64,000 bases of DNA from Microglena sp. YARC (Eukaryota; Chlorophyta; Chlorophyceae; Chlamydomonadales; Chlamydomonadaceae): the NCBI GenBank assembly GCA_022414725.1, contig CM039466.1, positions 12,922,008-12,986,007 on the forward strand. Direction: 5' to 3'. Made by a program: the position numbers and the translations under genes. Below the pieces are notes generated by a model. That model saw nothing but the letters and a program-made list of their open reading frames with translations, searched no databases and was not told where the DNA came from. Below are positions 39,381-51,335 of the stretch, piece after piece. Numbering within the stretch: position 1 is the stretch's first letter; every line of letters starts with the position of its first letter.

Positions 39381-40353
39381 ACGACTTTGACGTGCAGACT
39401 CAAGTCGGCGACTAGCCTGGACATCGGTGGAGATACCCCGTCTTCGTCTGCTCGCGTCCTTGATGTCGCTAACTCCGGTGTTTGAGGCTCTGCCTGCATA
39501 CCGGAGGTTGCCAAGCCGACCAAGCTCCCTGCTGATGTCTACGTCGTCTTTGCCCCCCCCCCTTTGCACTCTAGTGGCTATGTGCTATATCTGGAGAATT
39601 TTTTCGATCAAGCTGGCGGATCGCCGGCACTGCCGTAGGGTTCGCCACAGGAGGACGACCTACGCGTCTGGACCTGGAGATTCTGGAGGTGGTAGGAAGC
39701 AGGGGGGTATGGTCAGCACCACTCGGGTGCTGCTCCCTCTACCCCCCATCCGGGTGAGTCGAGCGATAGAGGGGGGGACTTGGGATTGACTGCTCATCGA
39801 CGGCGGAATATTAGGACCTTTGCATGCCTCGGCTCTGCTCTTCGCATCCTAGCGATAAATTTTCGAATTCTGCCCTTGCGATTTGCGATTTTCTGCCATT
39901 GGTGCGATTTTCTGCACCAGGTGCGACTTGCTGCACTGTCATTCTCGTCTCCTTTTTTTTTTCCCCCCATACCTCTAATCTCGACTTCGCCTAACGCTTC
40001 CCCACCTTCTGTGATCCCAGGTCTCGCAGCGCCGGACTTCGCCCATGCTACAGGCCGAAGTGGAGGCCGAAGTGGACGCCGTCCTGGCCCTAGTCCAGCG
40101 GCCGTGGAGGATCTTTGGCATGATATCTTTGGATATTTTTCTCTCTTAGGCTCCTTGTGACCCCTGGGTGCGTTCTGTGGTTCGACAGAGGTTACTTCTT
40201 TGTCTTCCCGTGCCCCTGGTTCCCCCCTTAGGTGTATGCCTTAGCAACGTGCGTTTGGGTTCGAGTGTTTGAGTTCTGATAGGGCTCAGGGGTTTTATAG
40301 TAAAGTGGTTTGAGGATTGGCTGATATCGGTTGGGGAGGAGCATGAGTTATCT
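39381..40353 (+). other. TE3 degenerate Gag/integrase region
   Basis: No continuous frame. Around 40260-40345 the sequence resembles the integrase region of TE4 that holds the second catalytic aspartate, with stops. The intervening part (protease, integrase core) is missing or unrecognisable. Confidence 0.5.
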
Positions 40354-41406
40354 TTGGCATACACTGCACAGCAGAATGCAACTGTGGAAAGGTACAATGG
40401 GGTCTTACAGTCTATAGCTAGGAGCATCCACTTAGAGTCCAAACTTGCTAAGTCTTTCTGGCCCTATGCCTTCCTCGCTGCTTGTTACCTAGTTAATCGC
40501 TTGCCCAATCAGGGAGAGAAGACTCCTTACGAGCTTTTCTTTGGGGTTCAGCCTGATGTGTCGATGTTGCGTGTGTTCGGTTGCCCTTGCTACGTTACGC
40601 TAGTAAATGGGAAGAAGCGCAACAAGCTGGACGAGCGGGCGCTATGTGGAAGACTGGTTGGGTATTCCCTGGTGAGTAAGGGTTATTTTGTTTGGGTTCC
40701 AAAGTTGCGCGAGGTAGTAGAGAGTCGTGATATACTCTTCTATGAGCAGTTTGAGCATAACTGTTTACCTGGGTTATCTCCCTATGACGGGTCTCCGTAT
40801 TACACTTGCATCCCTGCCGCAATCAACGGACATATGCATGTGCCTGCGGTTCATTCCCTTGACCCTTTGCTAACCCCAATTGTCGACCGCTGCCCTGATC
40901 ATGGGATGCCCTTCCATGGGATGACCTTGCGCCCCAGGTCAGGGGCTGATGGTGCTGTATTGCGTGTGAAGGCATTGGGTCAGCGAGATTCTGCGGTCCT
41001 TTCAGATAAAATCTTAGCCGAATCTCAGGGGGTCGCTGGGATCTCCAATACGTCGCTCGTCGGTGAAGCTTTAGGTGTACGACAGCCTTCAATCATAGTG
41101 GTATCTGGATCAGGTCCATTGCCTAATAGTCCCCACCCTCCGACCACCTTGAATGACTCGCAGGTGTCGTTCATTCTGACGCCTCCCGTTGTCCCTGGTG
41201 GAACACTCGGGTCCCGGCCTGGGGATGATGTAGCCGTTGCTGACTGGGCAAGTGATGATTTAGAACACTGGTCGGGTTCCGATACTGCGTACGGCTGGGG
41301 TGTTACAGTCGACTCAGGCTTCGTTGATATAGAGGCAAATAAGGCCGGCCCTGTTCAACCAGGCAGCAGTTCTGCGCTGGGGCTATACTACCGGTTACTA
41401 GCTTGA
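40354..41406 (+). pseudogene. pol: TE3 integrase C-terminal half
   Basis: 350 codons. AYTAQQNATVERYNGVLQS contains the third catalytic residue (E in VERYNG), followed by FWPYAFLAACYLVNRLPNQG, the conserved ELFFG block and RVFGCPCYV typical of copia integrases, then a variable linker. Reverse transcriptase should follow, but the frame stops at 41406 and no such domain is present downstream. Confidence 0.85.
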
Positions 41407-42936
41407 TACTGCGTATGGCTGGGGTGTTACAGTCAACCCAGGATTCATTGTTTTAGGTGCTGATGGTTCTCATACGTAGGTTAACATGGCCCTATGTGTG
41501 GGTGCCTATTCCTCAGCACCGCCTAGACTGACTTATAGGGTAGTCTAGATTGGTGGGGCGTTACGACGCTTTGTTTAGGCAGCTTCCTTTCAACTGTCTT
41601 TCTTGGTTTTGGTGGAAGGTGGTAATTAATTCAGACCACCGTTATAGCGTCTTGATGGTTTCTGACTCTTAGTTCCATAGGCAGATGGTTCGTTCGGTGG
41701 AGCTCATCATAGATTAGCTATTTCTTTTTACTCCAAACTGTTTTTAGATCACCAGCCCCTCATGTGATTGGAACTTTTTGTGGGGTGTAGTAGTTGTTTC
41801 CCTTCGGATTTTACTGTGAATTGGTGGGCTGGGTAATCTTGCAGTTGTACTTGCAGATGTACCGCCGCTCACCTCTTTCTTGTTTTCCGAGTGTATTTCA
41901 AGCGCCCTTTCAGTCCATCCTTTGCAGTCAATTCTTTGACGTCCTTTTTTCTGCGTTTACTATTTTTCAAGTGGACATTAAGTTTTCTGTACTGTGTTTG
42001 TACGTCTAAACTCCTATTGTTCATTGAACTGTGTTTCCTTTGTTGGTTACAAGTTTCTTGAGATTTATCTCCGCATCCTTTGGATTTTCAGTTGCTGCAG
42101 GTTTAGTTTGCTTGTGGTTAGGTGCTTGGTTTGTCTTGAGTGCATGAGTTCTTTGCGGTGCGATACCCACCTCCTAGAATGTTTTAGTTAGTGCCGTAAC
42201 TGGGGATTTATGATAATTAACTTTCATAAATCTTCTTACTTCCATCTTTGAGTAAGAAACCAGTTCATCATGGTTTTTTCATCCCAACCTAGTCATGAAT
42301 TCTATGCTTAGAATAGTTTTTAAGGTAGTGGATTTTTCCATCGACTTTATTTTTCCATCGTAGTCTTTAGTGTCCTCTTGTCTGCGTCCTTTAGGTTTTG
42401 ATTCTCTCGTGTGCTGCTCTCACACGATATTTCAATCCGTCTCTTTGGTTATCATTGATTGGCGTTAGGTTCCTATACCCGGATCGGGTTTTCTATACCG
42501 TTGTTCCCCAACTTTGATATACGTTTTTTCAGTCTTCTCTTTAGGTTACGTTCTCGGCTCTTTTAGTCACCGTTGTTCCCCTTCCTTTGGTATTTGGGAT
42601 TGATTTCTGTTTTGGCCTCCCTGTGATTTCTGGTTTGGTGCCTCCTATTCTGGATGAATAGTATTTTTGCGCTTACCATGGATGGTTACATTTCCGTTTT
42701 GGTCTCAGCTCTGCTCGGTATGACCCAAGTTTTTTTGCTGCTACATTTTCGGAGTACTACAGTGGTTTTTTGGTTCATCCTTTCTCATCCTTTTATTTTA
42801 GACAAGGCTTTCTTCTGGTTTCCTGATTTTTCCGCCGTTCCTTCATAACTTTTGTTTGCTACCAGTTTATAGTTCTATGTCACCAGTGCCATAGGTGGAG
42901 TAGTAGTATTGTATGTCACCTGTGTCATAGGTGGAG
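41407..42936 (+). other. TE3 T-rich 3' region
   Basis: No coding potential. It contains a sequence shared, in the complement, with the 3' regions of TE4 and TE5: cccggatcgggttttctata and the paired phrase catcgacgtcac-like accagtgccataggtgg / acctgtgtcataggtgg just before the LTR. Confidence 0.6.
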
Positions 42937-43316
42937 TGTCAGCATGAATTGCGTTGCTCTCACGCGTTTTATGACTTGGTGACTACTTCTGTACTCCCTT
43001 AGAACTATCGGCCCTAACAGCTTCCGTAGTGACAGTTTCCCTTAGCCTGAGTCATTGAGTGACTCAGTGATAGGTTCCTGTCAGCTACTTCACCGGTCTT
43101 GCCTTTACCCTGATAGTTTCCCGGCTGCCCGGTTTCCTCTGACATTGACTGTATAGTGTCTAACCCTTATCAGGGTATAGCCTACCTTTCTTTCTTCCTC
43201 CACTGGTGCCCCTTAATGGGTCTCCTGTGCTTGTAACTTACTCTCGTCTCTGCATATATAGATTGGCGTGCTGCACACACAAAGTCCACTCATCCGGAGT
43301 GTTATCAAAGCTAATA
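42937..43316 (+). repeat. TE3 3' LTR
   Basis: 380 bp, one C shorter than the 5' LTR in a CCC/CC run and otherwise almost identical. Confidence 0.9.
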
Positions 43317-43433
43317 GGTGCGGGGCCAAAGTATACTGCCTTGGTCGCGTCGTTGATCGCGTGCCAATTCTTTTTGATTTGGACGGCTCGCTCGGAATCG
43401 GGAGGATCATACCACACGTGGATGGCGACCTTA
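43317..43433 (-). pseudogene. Gypsy Gag-protease bridge between TE3 and CACTA
   Basis: A 117-bp island of gypsy coding sequence (VWYDPPDSERAVQIKKNW in the minus frame). When the CACTA-like element and one TTA are removed, this frame joins directly to the Gag-side frame at 56432, which confirms both the boundary and the target duplication. Confidence 0.8.
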
Positions 43434-43550
43434 CACTCGGGGAAGTGACAATTTCGCTAAATGTAGGCGAAAGACACGATTTGCAGCGGAACTGCAGATA
43501 AATGTAGACGTACAGTGGACGAAATGTCTCGGCTCACCGCAAACCAGCGA
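43434..43550 (+). repeat. CACTA-like left terminus and subterminal repeats
   Basis: TIR followed by gctaaatgtaggcgaaag and gtggacgaaatgtctcggc, both related to the right-end motif aggcgaaatgtctcag. Confidence 0.7.
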
Positions 43551-44480
43551 TCCCGACAGACACCCAGAACTTATCGTAGACTGGAGCGTGACCAATAACT
43601 CCTCGATCGCACGTTAACTACTGAGTTGTAATACGCGAAGGGGTATGCAGCTTTCTGTCGCTCGAGGGTCTGTTAGCAACCTTTTCGAGGGGTAATTCTT
43701 GCGAACCTGCAAAGCTCTGCCAGCAATTCCGAGATAGGGTGAACAATTAGGCAACGAAGTACTAGCGCGAACTACTTGTTGGCGAATAGCTTTCATTCGG
43801 GAAAATGGACACCCGAAGTCACCGATGTGCTTTCGCTGCATGCGTCGAAAATGGCGCTGTTGTAGGGCGAAACCAGGACGATTTTAATCACTGTGATGAA
43901 AGCCTGAGTCACACTGAAATATTAGTGTGACTTGCGATAACCTGTCAGTGCTCTTACTAATTTTGATAGATGTTTTCGCAGGGTGTCCTTTCACCAGCCT
44001 TTCACGTACATTTAGCCAATGCGGATTGGACGCGGCATGGCGAAATGGCCGTACGATTAGAGCCTTTGCAATATGGCCAAGGTAAGCCACGCAAACCTTC
44101 ATTCTACCTCTCGTACTGCTACATAATATTCTTCCCTCCCTCGCCCAACGCATGTGTTCGTTGCTACCTGATATTTTTGGCGTCCTGCTTTGTTATCTCC
44201 TTTCTTTCCAGCTTTCTTTTCAGATTACTGCGCAACGCCCTCTGCCGCCTTCCGCATGGACAAGCGCGGGGTAGTGCGTCAGATTGTTTTTGAAATTTGA
44301 CCAATGCTCTCGTCCTATCTCTTACACAAATTCCCGTACATTGGTTCTGCTAATTCTCGCAACCGATCCGTCTATGCTAGACCTGTGTAGGTTTTCAGTG
44401 CATCTGCTGGATGCATGGCATCTTGCAGCCAGCGGCCCTTTCGTCGTCAACTCCTCAACCAGGAAGCCCGGTCGGCGCTG
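43551..44480 (+). other. CACTA-like interior with candidate exons
   Basis: A tgttttcgcag acceptor precedes 43980, and a frame reads FHVHLANADWTRHGEMAVRL up to caaggtaagc (donor near 44083). A second ttttcag acceptor lies near 44242, and joining the two keeps a frame (YCATPSAAFRMDKRGVVRQI) to a TGA near 44292. The product is unknown, and the first part overlaps a word (acatttagccaatgcgga) also present in the right subterminal region, so it may not be coding. Confidence 0.3.
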
Positions 44481-45082
44481 CTATACTGCCACCGCATGAA
44501 TACGCTGCATAAATTGCAGCATCTCGGCAGCCCACCCGACGTTGCTCTGGATACGGTCAAATATGGTGGTATGTGGAGTGTACTGTCCCTGGAGCATGGC
44601 TTCAGCTTGGGATGGTGGCATGATTAGTTGGCTCTGTGCAAAGTAGGATGCTGGGACAACTTGCTCCCAACTCTTATGTGAGTCATACTTCCACCTGTTC
44701 TCTCCTGGGCCTGAGTAGAGCTTGAAAGGACATGGGGCCTTACACTCTAGTAGGATCTTGCACTGCCCTGGCTGCATGGTGCCCTTGAGCATTGTATCAG
44801 GAGATCATGCGTGGCAGTTATCCCTTGAGACCCTGCATGATAGATGGTGGCAGCACTGTGTATATTTGGCTGACGCACTAGACCCATGTCCATGGCATGC
44901 ATCTTCACATTGGGTTCACTCGTAGTGGTTGTGGTAGTCTTGGAACGTTGCCTCTTGCGTTGTGGTGGAGACTGGTTCTCCTTGCTTTGCTGGGTGTTGG
45001 GTGACACTCCAACCTTGTCTTTATGCTTGGGTCTTTCGGATCCATTCTGCATGGTAAACTCAGGTAAGTGTGTACAATGCAA
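44481..45082 (-). pseudogene. Candidate CACTA-encoded DNA-binding protein fragment
   Basis: Two overlapping minus-strand frames. The upstream one (to 44747) begins near MQNGSERPKHKDKVGVS and has a basic Lys/Arg stretch (PPQRKRQRSK) that could be a nuclear signal. The downstream one (44792-44481) reads CKILLECKAPCPFKLYSG, then RWKYDSHKSWEQVVPASYF, a Cys/Trp/His arrangement like the small zinc-binding domains found at the N-terminus of plant and algal transposases. A frameshift or intron joins them. The identity is a guess; no transposase core was seen. Confidence 0.35.
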
Positions 45083-45892
45083 GGCTGGGGTAGGACCTGA
45101 GGTTCAGGTACCTAAGCTTGAGGCAGGTTGTACTTCCAGGGGGATCTCCCTACCAATACTCAAAAACAACACAAAGGGTGTCAATATATGTAACTATCCC
45201 CGCCCTTCTTTTTTGCAGGGACCCATGCTCTGTGTGGAAGCGGTCTGAAGGTTGCTTGTAGGTAGGGTTTCACAACAATGTGGCCTAGGGAATTCTGACT
45301 TGATCACATGCCTAAATAGTGTCCATCTGCTTGCATGCCTCCTTTCGTGCAAGCCTGTCTGTATGCCTGCCTTTCTATCTTCCTCCCTAGTGACTGATTG
45401 GCTGACTATCTGGATGGTGACTGCAGCTTGGAGGTGCTAGGCATAGAGTGTTCAGCCCATGGAAAAGTGGCTTGGTTGCCTGCCTGCGTGCCTGTCTGTT
45501 GCACGCATATTTACTTGCTTGTCTGTCTGCTTGAGCGCTTGGCCATTGTTGACACGGGAGAAGAGGGTTTAACCTATCATCAAAAATGAAGTAAAGGGTG
45601 CTACATAATTTAACTATGCCTGCATTCTGTATTTGCAGGGACCATTGCTCTGTCTTCCCTCCCAGTTCTGATGTTCCACTGTCACATGAGGCTGCTAGAC
45701 AACAACGTAAGTGATAAGTGAAGCTTGCTTGTAGGTGCGGTTTTGCAACAGTAGTGTGGCATAGGGAATTGTGTCTTGATTCATGCCTAGTTAATGCCCA
45801 CGTGCATCTGTCTATGTTTGTGTCATTGTCTCTGTCATCGTCTCTGTAACTGCATCTGTAATATGCTTCTGTCTATGTCCTGCCCACCATTG
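45083..45892 (+). other. CACTA-like interior with duplicated intron/exon borders
   Basis: Two related segments (about 45205-45330 and 45610-45780) each carry ttgcaggGACC and the downstream phrase gcttgtaggt-gg-ttt-caaca followed by tgtggc(c/a)tagggaatt. They look like a duplicated intron/exon unit. See the exon candidate at 45639-45716. Confidence 0.4.
45639..45716 (+). other. Candidate exon upstream of the satellite intron
   Basis: Preceded by a pyrimidine-rich atttgcag acceptor and followed by the strong donor GTAAGT at 45717. The open frame reads HCSVFPPSSDVPLSHEAARQ. It joins in phase to the exon at 55613-55698 if the whole satellite array is an intron. Product unknown. Confidence 0.4.
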
Positions 45893-47239
45893 ATCTCTAG
45901 CGCATACCCTGCTCTGCTCATCACGTCACTGTCCTGCCCCTTGCCGTCCTCCCTGCCCTTCATTGCTCTGTAACGCAGGCCATGCTCTGCTAATCACCAT
46001 CCTGCCCCTATCCGTGCTCCCTGCCCTTCATTGCTCTCTAACGCCTGCCCTGCTCTGCCCATTACTGTCGTCCTGTCCTTTCCCATTATCCCTGCCCCTC
46101 TTTGCTCTCTAACGCCTGCCCTGCTCTGCTCATCACTGTCTTCCTGCCCCTTGCCATTATCCCTGCCCCTCTTTGCTCTCTAACACCTGCCCTGCTCTGC
46201 TCATCAGTGTCATCCTGCCCCTTGCCATTATCCCTGCCCCTCTTTGCTCTCTATCGCATGCCCTGCCGTGTTCATCACTGTCATCCTGCCCTTGCCATTA
46301 TCCCTGCCCCTCTTTGCTCTCTATCGCATGCCCTGCCTTGTTCGTCACTGTCATCCTGCCCTTGCCATTATCCCTGCCCCTCTTTGATCTCTATCGCATG
46401 CCCTGCCTTGTTCATCACTGCCGTCTTGCCTCTTGCCATTATCCCTGCCCCTCCTTATTCCCTAACACCTGCTCTGCTCATCACTGTCGTCTTACCCCTT
46501 GCCATTATCCCTGCCTCTCTTTGCTCTCTAACGCCTGCCCTCCCTTATTCATCACTGTCGTCCTGCCCCTTGCCATTATCCCTGCCCCTCTTTGAACGCT
46601 AACACCTGCCCTGCTCTGCTCATCACTGTCATCCTGCCCCTTGCCATTATCCCTGCCCCTCTTTGCTCTCTATCGCATGCCCTGCCGTGTTCATCACTGT
46701 CATCCTGCCCTTGCAATTATCCCTGCCCCTCTTTGATCTCTATCGCATGCCCTGCCTTGTTCATCACTGCCGTCTTGCCCCTTGCCATTATCCCTGCCCC
46801 TTCTTACTCCCTAACGCCTATCCTGCTCTGCTCATCACTGTCAACATGCCCCTTGCCATTATCCCTGCCCCTCCTTACTCCCTAACACCTACCCTGCTCT
46901 GCTCATCACTGTCGTCTTGCCCCTTGCCATAATCCGTGCATCTCTTTGCTCTCCAACACCTGCCCTCCCTTATTCATCACTGCCGTCTTGCCCCTTGCCA
47001 TTATCCCTGCCCCTCCTTACTCCCTAACGCCTATCCTGCTCTGCTCATCACTGCCGTCTTGCCCCTTGCCATTGTCCCTGCCCTCTTTACTCCCTAACAC
47101 CTACCCTGCTCTGCTCATCACTGTCGTCAAGCCCCTTGCCATTATCCCTGCCTCTCTTTGCTCTCCAACACTTGCCCTCCCTTATTCATCACTGCCGTCT
47201 TGCCCCTTGCCATTGTACCTGCCCTCTTTATTCCCTAAC
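45893..47239 (+). repeat. 71-bp satellite array, left part
   Basis: About 19 units of a pyrimidine-rich 71-bp repeat with core ctgctcatcactgtcgtc and ccttgccattatccctgccc, for instance starting at 46101, 46172 and 46243. Sub-variants (tatcgcatgccctgc, taacgcctgccc) alternate, suggesting higher-order amplification. The sense strand resembles an extended polypyrimidine tract. Open frames over it are artefacts of composition. Confidence 0.95.
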
Positions 47240-47244
47240 ACCTA
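47240..47244 (+). other. Target duplication of TE4, left copy
   Basis: ACCTA, repeated at 54101-54105 directly after the other LTR. Confidence 0.9.
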
Positions 47245-47546
47245 TATCAGCTTGGATAACACTCCGGAGAGTGGACTTAGTGTGTGCAGCACGCCAATCT
47301 ATAAATGCGGAGACGAGAATAAATATTACAAAAGATAATGGAACCATAAAGGGACACCAGCGGAGGAAAGGGGGGCGGTAGCCTGGAACCTGATCAGGGT
47401 ACAGGTTAGACAGCGCGTGTCAGAAGAACCGATGACGCAGTCAACAGTAAGCTGACATAGTACTGTCAGGACCGATAGTTCTAAGGAAGTACATAAGTAG
47501 TCACCAAGTCATAAAACGCGTGAGAGCACCGCAATTCATGCTGACA
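47245..47546 (-). repeat. TE4 3' LTR
   Basis: 302 bp, starting TGTCAGC on the minus strand and ending GCTGATA. Shorter than the TE3 (381) and TE5 (344) LTRs through internal deletions. Confidence 0.93.
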
Positions 47547-47871
47547 CTCCACCTATGACACAGGTGACATACAATACTAATTCTCCACCTATGGCACTGG
47601 TGACATAGAACTATATGTAACAGATTGAAAAAAAAAAAAAAAAAATCAAAGAACTCCGAAAATTCGAGAGAACTTCAAAGGAAACCCAAAGGTTTATAGG
47701 AAGGAATGAAACACGGCAAAAAAACCAAAATTTGCCAAGTTAGAAAAGGATGAAAACCGAATATCAAAGATGGGTAACAACGGTATAGAAAACCCGATCC
47801 GGGAATAGGAACCTAATGCCATACAATGATAACCAAAGAAACCGATGTAACAAAAAAAAAAATTATATACC
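47547..47871 (-). other. TE4 3' untranslated region
   Basis: Includes duplicated phrases ccacctatgacacaggtgac and ccacctatggcactggtgac, an A-rich tract (sense T-rich), and gaaaacccgatccggg, all shared with TE3 and TE5. Confidence 0.6.
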
Positions 47872-48219
47872 CTAAGAAGAAGCGGTCATCCCAAGCATCC
47901 GCATAAACCTCCAGAACACAGCAGGATCAAGGGGCTTGGTGAAGGGGTCAGCACAGTTGTCCTTGGTGTTAACATAGGCAACATCTAGTGAACCGTCCTC
48001 CACCAGCTCCTTGATGTAGTGATGAATAACATCAATGTGCTTGCTGCGAGGGAGGAGCTGCCAGTCATTGGCCCATCTCAGAGACCCTATGTTGTCACCC
48101 TGAATGGTAACTAAATCACAAGGCAGACCCAGATCCACCCTCAACTTCTTCAACCATTGCACCTCCCTGGCAGCCTGAGACAGGGGCCTGATACTCAGCC
48201 TCACAAGAGCTAATGGCAA
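47872..48219 (-). pseudogene. pol: TE4 RNase H, C-terminal part
   Basis: Reads QAAREVQWLKKLRVDLGLPC and RSKHIDVIHHYIKELVEDGS, ADPFTKPLDP, the standard end of copia RNase H. It is out of frame with the preceding part (48116-48406: SDSSFADDGSDRRSQTGFAI and SCEAEYQA) because of an extra G near 48184. TE5 keeps the two parts in one frame. Confidence 0.85.
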
Positions 48220-49296
48220 CTGTAGGCTGCCTCTTGCTCATCCAGTTCACTATGCACCCTCCAGCCAGGATAGCAAAGCCAGTCTGAGATCTCCTGTCAG
48301 ACCCATCATCAGCAAAGGATGAGTCACTAAAGACAGTAAAAGAGAAATCAGGGCTGTGTGTGTAAGTGAGTCCCAGGTGGGAATGTGACCTCAAATACAA
48401 AAGCAAAACGCTTGGCTGCCCCCCACAGGGGGACGGTAGGGGTGAGCAGAAAACCTGGACAGGTAGCTCACAGCAAAGGCAATATCAGGCCTGGTGCAAG
48501 TAGCCAGGTATAGCAAAGCACCAACAAGAGAGAGGTACTGGCTATTAGAGGACAGGGGTTCTCCAGGTGGGTCAGTGACGGTGGACTTGTCCATGGGGGC
48601 ACCAAAACTGGGCTTGGCAGCAGCAGTCAGACCAAACTGCTCCACCAGATCAACAATGTAGGAGTGCTGGGAGAGGTTGATCTGAACACACCTGCCGTCA
48701 GAGTCAAGTGTACAAGCCATGTCCAAGGAGAGGAACTGAATCGGCACACCCATCTCTTTGACCTCCCAGCCAGCTTTCTCCATAGCCTTGATCAGCAAAA
48801 CATACCTATCCAGCTCACTAAAAGCACAGATAAAATCATCAACATAGGTTAGGACTAAGTCCACCCCACCAATAGAATCCCTCCTAAAATACAGAGCAGG
48901 TTCTGCCTTGCACATAGTAAACCCATGTGCAACCAAAACCCGCTTGACATCCATACTCCAAGCCCTGGGCGCCTGTTTCAAACCATAAAGGGACTTGATC
49001 AGTTTGCACACAAGGGGAACACCGTTAGGACCAAGTACCTTAAAGCCCTCAGCAGGCTGGTGGCAGTACAGGTCCAGACCAGGTTCTAGCTTAGCATTCA
49101 GAAATGCAGTCTTGATGTCCAGCTGCCGAACAAACATCTTCCTATGAGTGATGGCAGCCAGGAGCACCCTCAGACCTGCTTTAGAAGAAACGGGGGCATA
49201 TACATTATGAAAATCCAACCCAGGACGCTGCAGAAAACCACGAACCACAAAACGTGCCTTGAAGCGAATAGAACCATCAACCCCAACCTTCTTCAC
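48220..49296 (-). pseudogene. pol: TE4 reverse transcriptase and start of RNase H
   Basis: Copia reverse transcriptase blocks: RFKARFVVRGFLQRPGLDF, RQLDIKTAFLNAKLEPGLDL, LVCKLIKSLYGLKQAPRAWS, and the catalytic LVLTYVDDFICAFSE, then the connection SLVGALLYLATCTRPDIAFA. A shift near 48400 leads into RNase H. The N-terminal edge (near 49300-49340) is also broken by a frameshift. It copies the element RNA to DNA inside particles. Confidence 0.9.
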
Positions 49297-49417
49297 AAAA
49301 TAACCACCTGCCAGACAGGACCCTCTGTTTTAGGAGGCAGTGGAAGTGAGCGCCCAAGTACCATGGGCATGTAGGGACGCCATCTCATCCTTCATAGCAA
49401 GGAGCCATTGATCCCTG

Positions 49418-49819
49418 TCAGGGTTGGTTGGGAAGCATGGCAGCTTTGAAGGTCAGTTCAGTGGAAGTGGAAATGTATGCTCCCACGTACAAGCAGTGTA
49501 CTTGTACATGAGCAGCGGGGATATCAGCAGTATCAGCAGTAACCGGTAGTATAGCCCCCAGTGCAGAACTACTGCCTGGTTGAACAGGGCCGGCCTTATT
49601 TGCCTCTATATCAACGAAGCCTGGGTCGACCGGAACACCCCAGCCATACGCAGTATCGGAACTCGACCAGTGTTCCAGATCATCACTTGCACTATCGGCA
49701 ACGGCTACATCATCACATGGGCTTGACCCGAGTAATCCACCAGGGACGACAGGTTGCGTCTGAATGAACGACACCCGCGAGCCATCCGAGGTGGTCGGAG
49801 GTTGGCGACTATTAGTCAA
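49418..49819 (-). pseudogene. pol: TE4 integrase-reverse transcriptase linker
   Basis: A variable linker region (FIQTQPVVPGGLLGSSPCDD) that matches the end of the TE3 integrase frame (ILTPPVVPGGTLGSRPGDD). Upstream, between 49820 and 50167, the same region is present without a continuous frame. Confidence 0.7.
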
Positions 49820-50167
49820 TGGACCTGATCCCAGGTACCACTATGATCGAAGGCTGTCGTAATCCTAAATCTTCACCGACGAAATGTGGCGCAGAGGAGG
49901 GCCTGGCGACCCCCTGCGATTCGGCTAAGATTTTTCTGAAAGAACTGCAGAATCTCGCCCGCCCAGTGCCTTCACACACAATACAGCACCATCAGCCCCT
50001 GACCTGGGTCGCAAGGTCATCCATGATCAGGGCAGCGGTCGACAATTGGGTTAGCAAAGGGTCAAGGGAATTAACCGTAGGCACAGGCATATGTCGTTGA
50101 TAGCGGCAGGATGCGAGAGACATACGGCGACCTGTCATAGGGAGATAGCCCAGGAATACAGTTATGA

Positions 50168-51306
50168 TCAAAACTGCTCATAGAAGAGTACATCACGACT
50201 CTCTACTACCTGGCGCAACTTAGGAACCCAAACAAAATAACCCTTACTCACCAGGGAATACCCAACCAGTCTACCAGATAACGCCCTTTCGTCCAGCTTG
50301 TTGCGCTTCTTCCCATTGACTAACGTAACGTAGCAAGGGCATCCGAACACGCGCAACATCGACACATCAGGGCTGAACCCCAAAGAAAAGCTCATGAGGA
50401 GTCTTATCTCCCTGATTGGGCAAGCGATTACGAAGGTAACACGCAGCTAGGAAGGCATAGGGCCAGAAAGACTTAGTTAGCTTAGACTCCAGGTGGATGC
50501 TCCTAGCTATAGACTGTAAGACCCCATTGTACCTCTCCACAGTTGCATTCTGCTGTGCAGTGTATGCCAAAGATAACTCATGCACTGCCCCAACCTATAT
50601 CAGCCAATCCTCAAACCACTTTACTATAAACTCCTTAGCCCTGTCAGACCTCAGGCACTTAAAGGCAAACCCGTGCAGCTGATTCATCCATCTGAGGATG
50701 ATAGTCTGAACTGCTAAGGGAGCTTTCATCCCTGGTCCTCAAGCACAACACTTCAGCATAGCCAGAGTATTGGTCTGTGAGGCACAGAATATAAAACTCC
50801 CCACGCAGACCTCTAATATGAACTGGCCCCATGATGTCCAAGTGAAGGCGTTGGAGAGGTGCATTGATCGGAGTAGTGCTTGCTTTAGGAAAAGGGAGAC
50901 GTTTGCCCTTAGCCTTTTGACAAGCATCACAAGGGATCTTAGCCAGTTTTTGGACCTGGTTGAGTGAGAGGGGTAAGTTCTTAACCATACCCTTCTTGAC
51001 AAGTATGTGCATGGCATCATAGCCGGGGTGACCCAGCCGCCTATGCCACAGCCATTCAGGAGTGGTAGGGATAACAACTCCACCGTCCTCATCAACATCA
51101 AGTGCAAAAGCTGGGTAATTGTCAGCACCAAACGAACAGCCACTGGTGGTGTAACAAGGCCTACATGCAAACTTGTAAACACCATCACTGGAGGCAGGGA
51201 AGGACCAGAGAATAGAAGAGACCTGAGTGGCAGTGCAACTAATACTATCAAAAGAAATCTTGCAGTGGAGAGAATGAGCCACAGCATTTACTGACAGGAG
51301 GTTCAC
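50168..51306 (-). pseudogene. pol: TE4 integrase, frameshifted
   Basis: Zinc motif HRRLGHPGYDAMH with CDACQKAKGKRLPF, first catalytic D in RLHLDIMGPVHIRG, DQYSGYAEVLC, then (in other frames) the second D in RSDRAKEFI near 50640 and the third residue E in ATVERYNGVLQS near 50550, and RVFGCPCYV near 50340. Frameshifts lie near 50700, 50600 and 50385. It inserts the cDNA into target DNA. Confidence 0.85.
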
Positions 51307-51335
51307 CGGACAGTGAGGTATGTAGAGAACATTAG

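Larger units (their letters stand above)
38694..43316 (+). mobile_element. TE3: deleted copia element inside gypsy
   Basis: LTRs 38694-39074 and 42937-43316 (381 and 380 bp, differing mainly by one C in a run), TGTCAGC...GCTAATA. Inside are a Gag fragment and the C-terminal half of integrase, but no reverse transcriptase. A T-rich 1.5-kb stretch replaces the rest. No matching target duplication was found (ccctc left, ggtgc right), so it may have arisen by recombination or lost an edge. Same family as TE4 and TE5. Confidence 0.85.

Noticed and set aside
41794..42848. Hydrophobic plus-strand open frames in the TE3 3' region
   Set aside because: T-rich DNA gives Phe/Leu-rich frames; the region corresponds to non-coding 3' sequence of TE4 and TE5.
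38694..43316. A target duplication for TE3
   Set aside because: Flanking pentamers ccctc and ggtgc do not match, so none is claimed.
45893..47338. Overlapping open frames with repeats such as LPLAIIPAPLCSL
   Set aside because: The 71-bp unit is not a multiple of three and all frames are open because the sequence is pyrimidine-rich; a satellite, not a gene.
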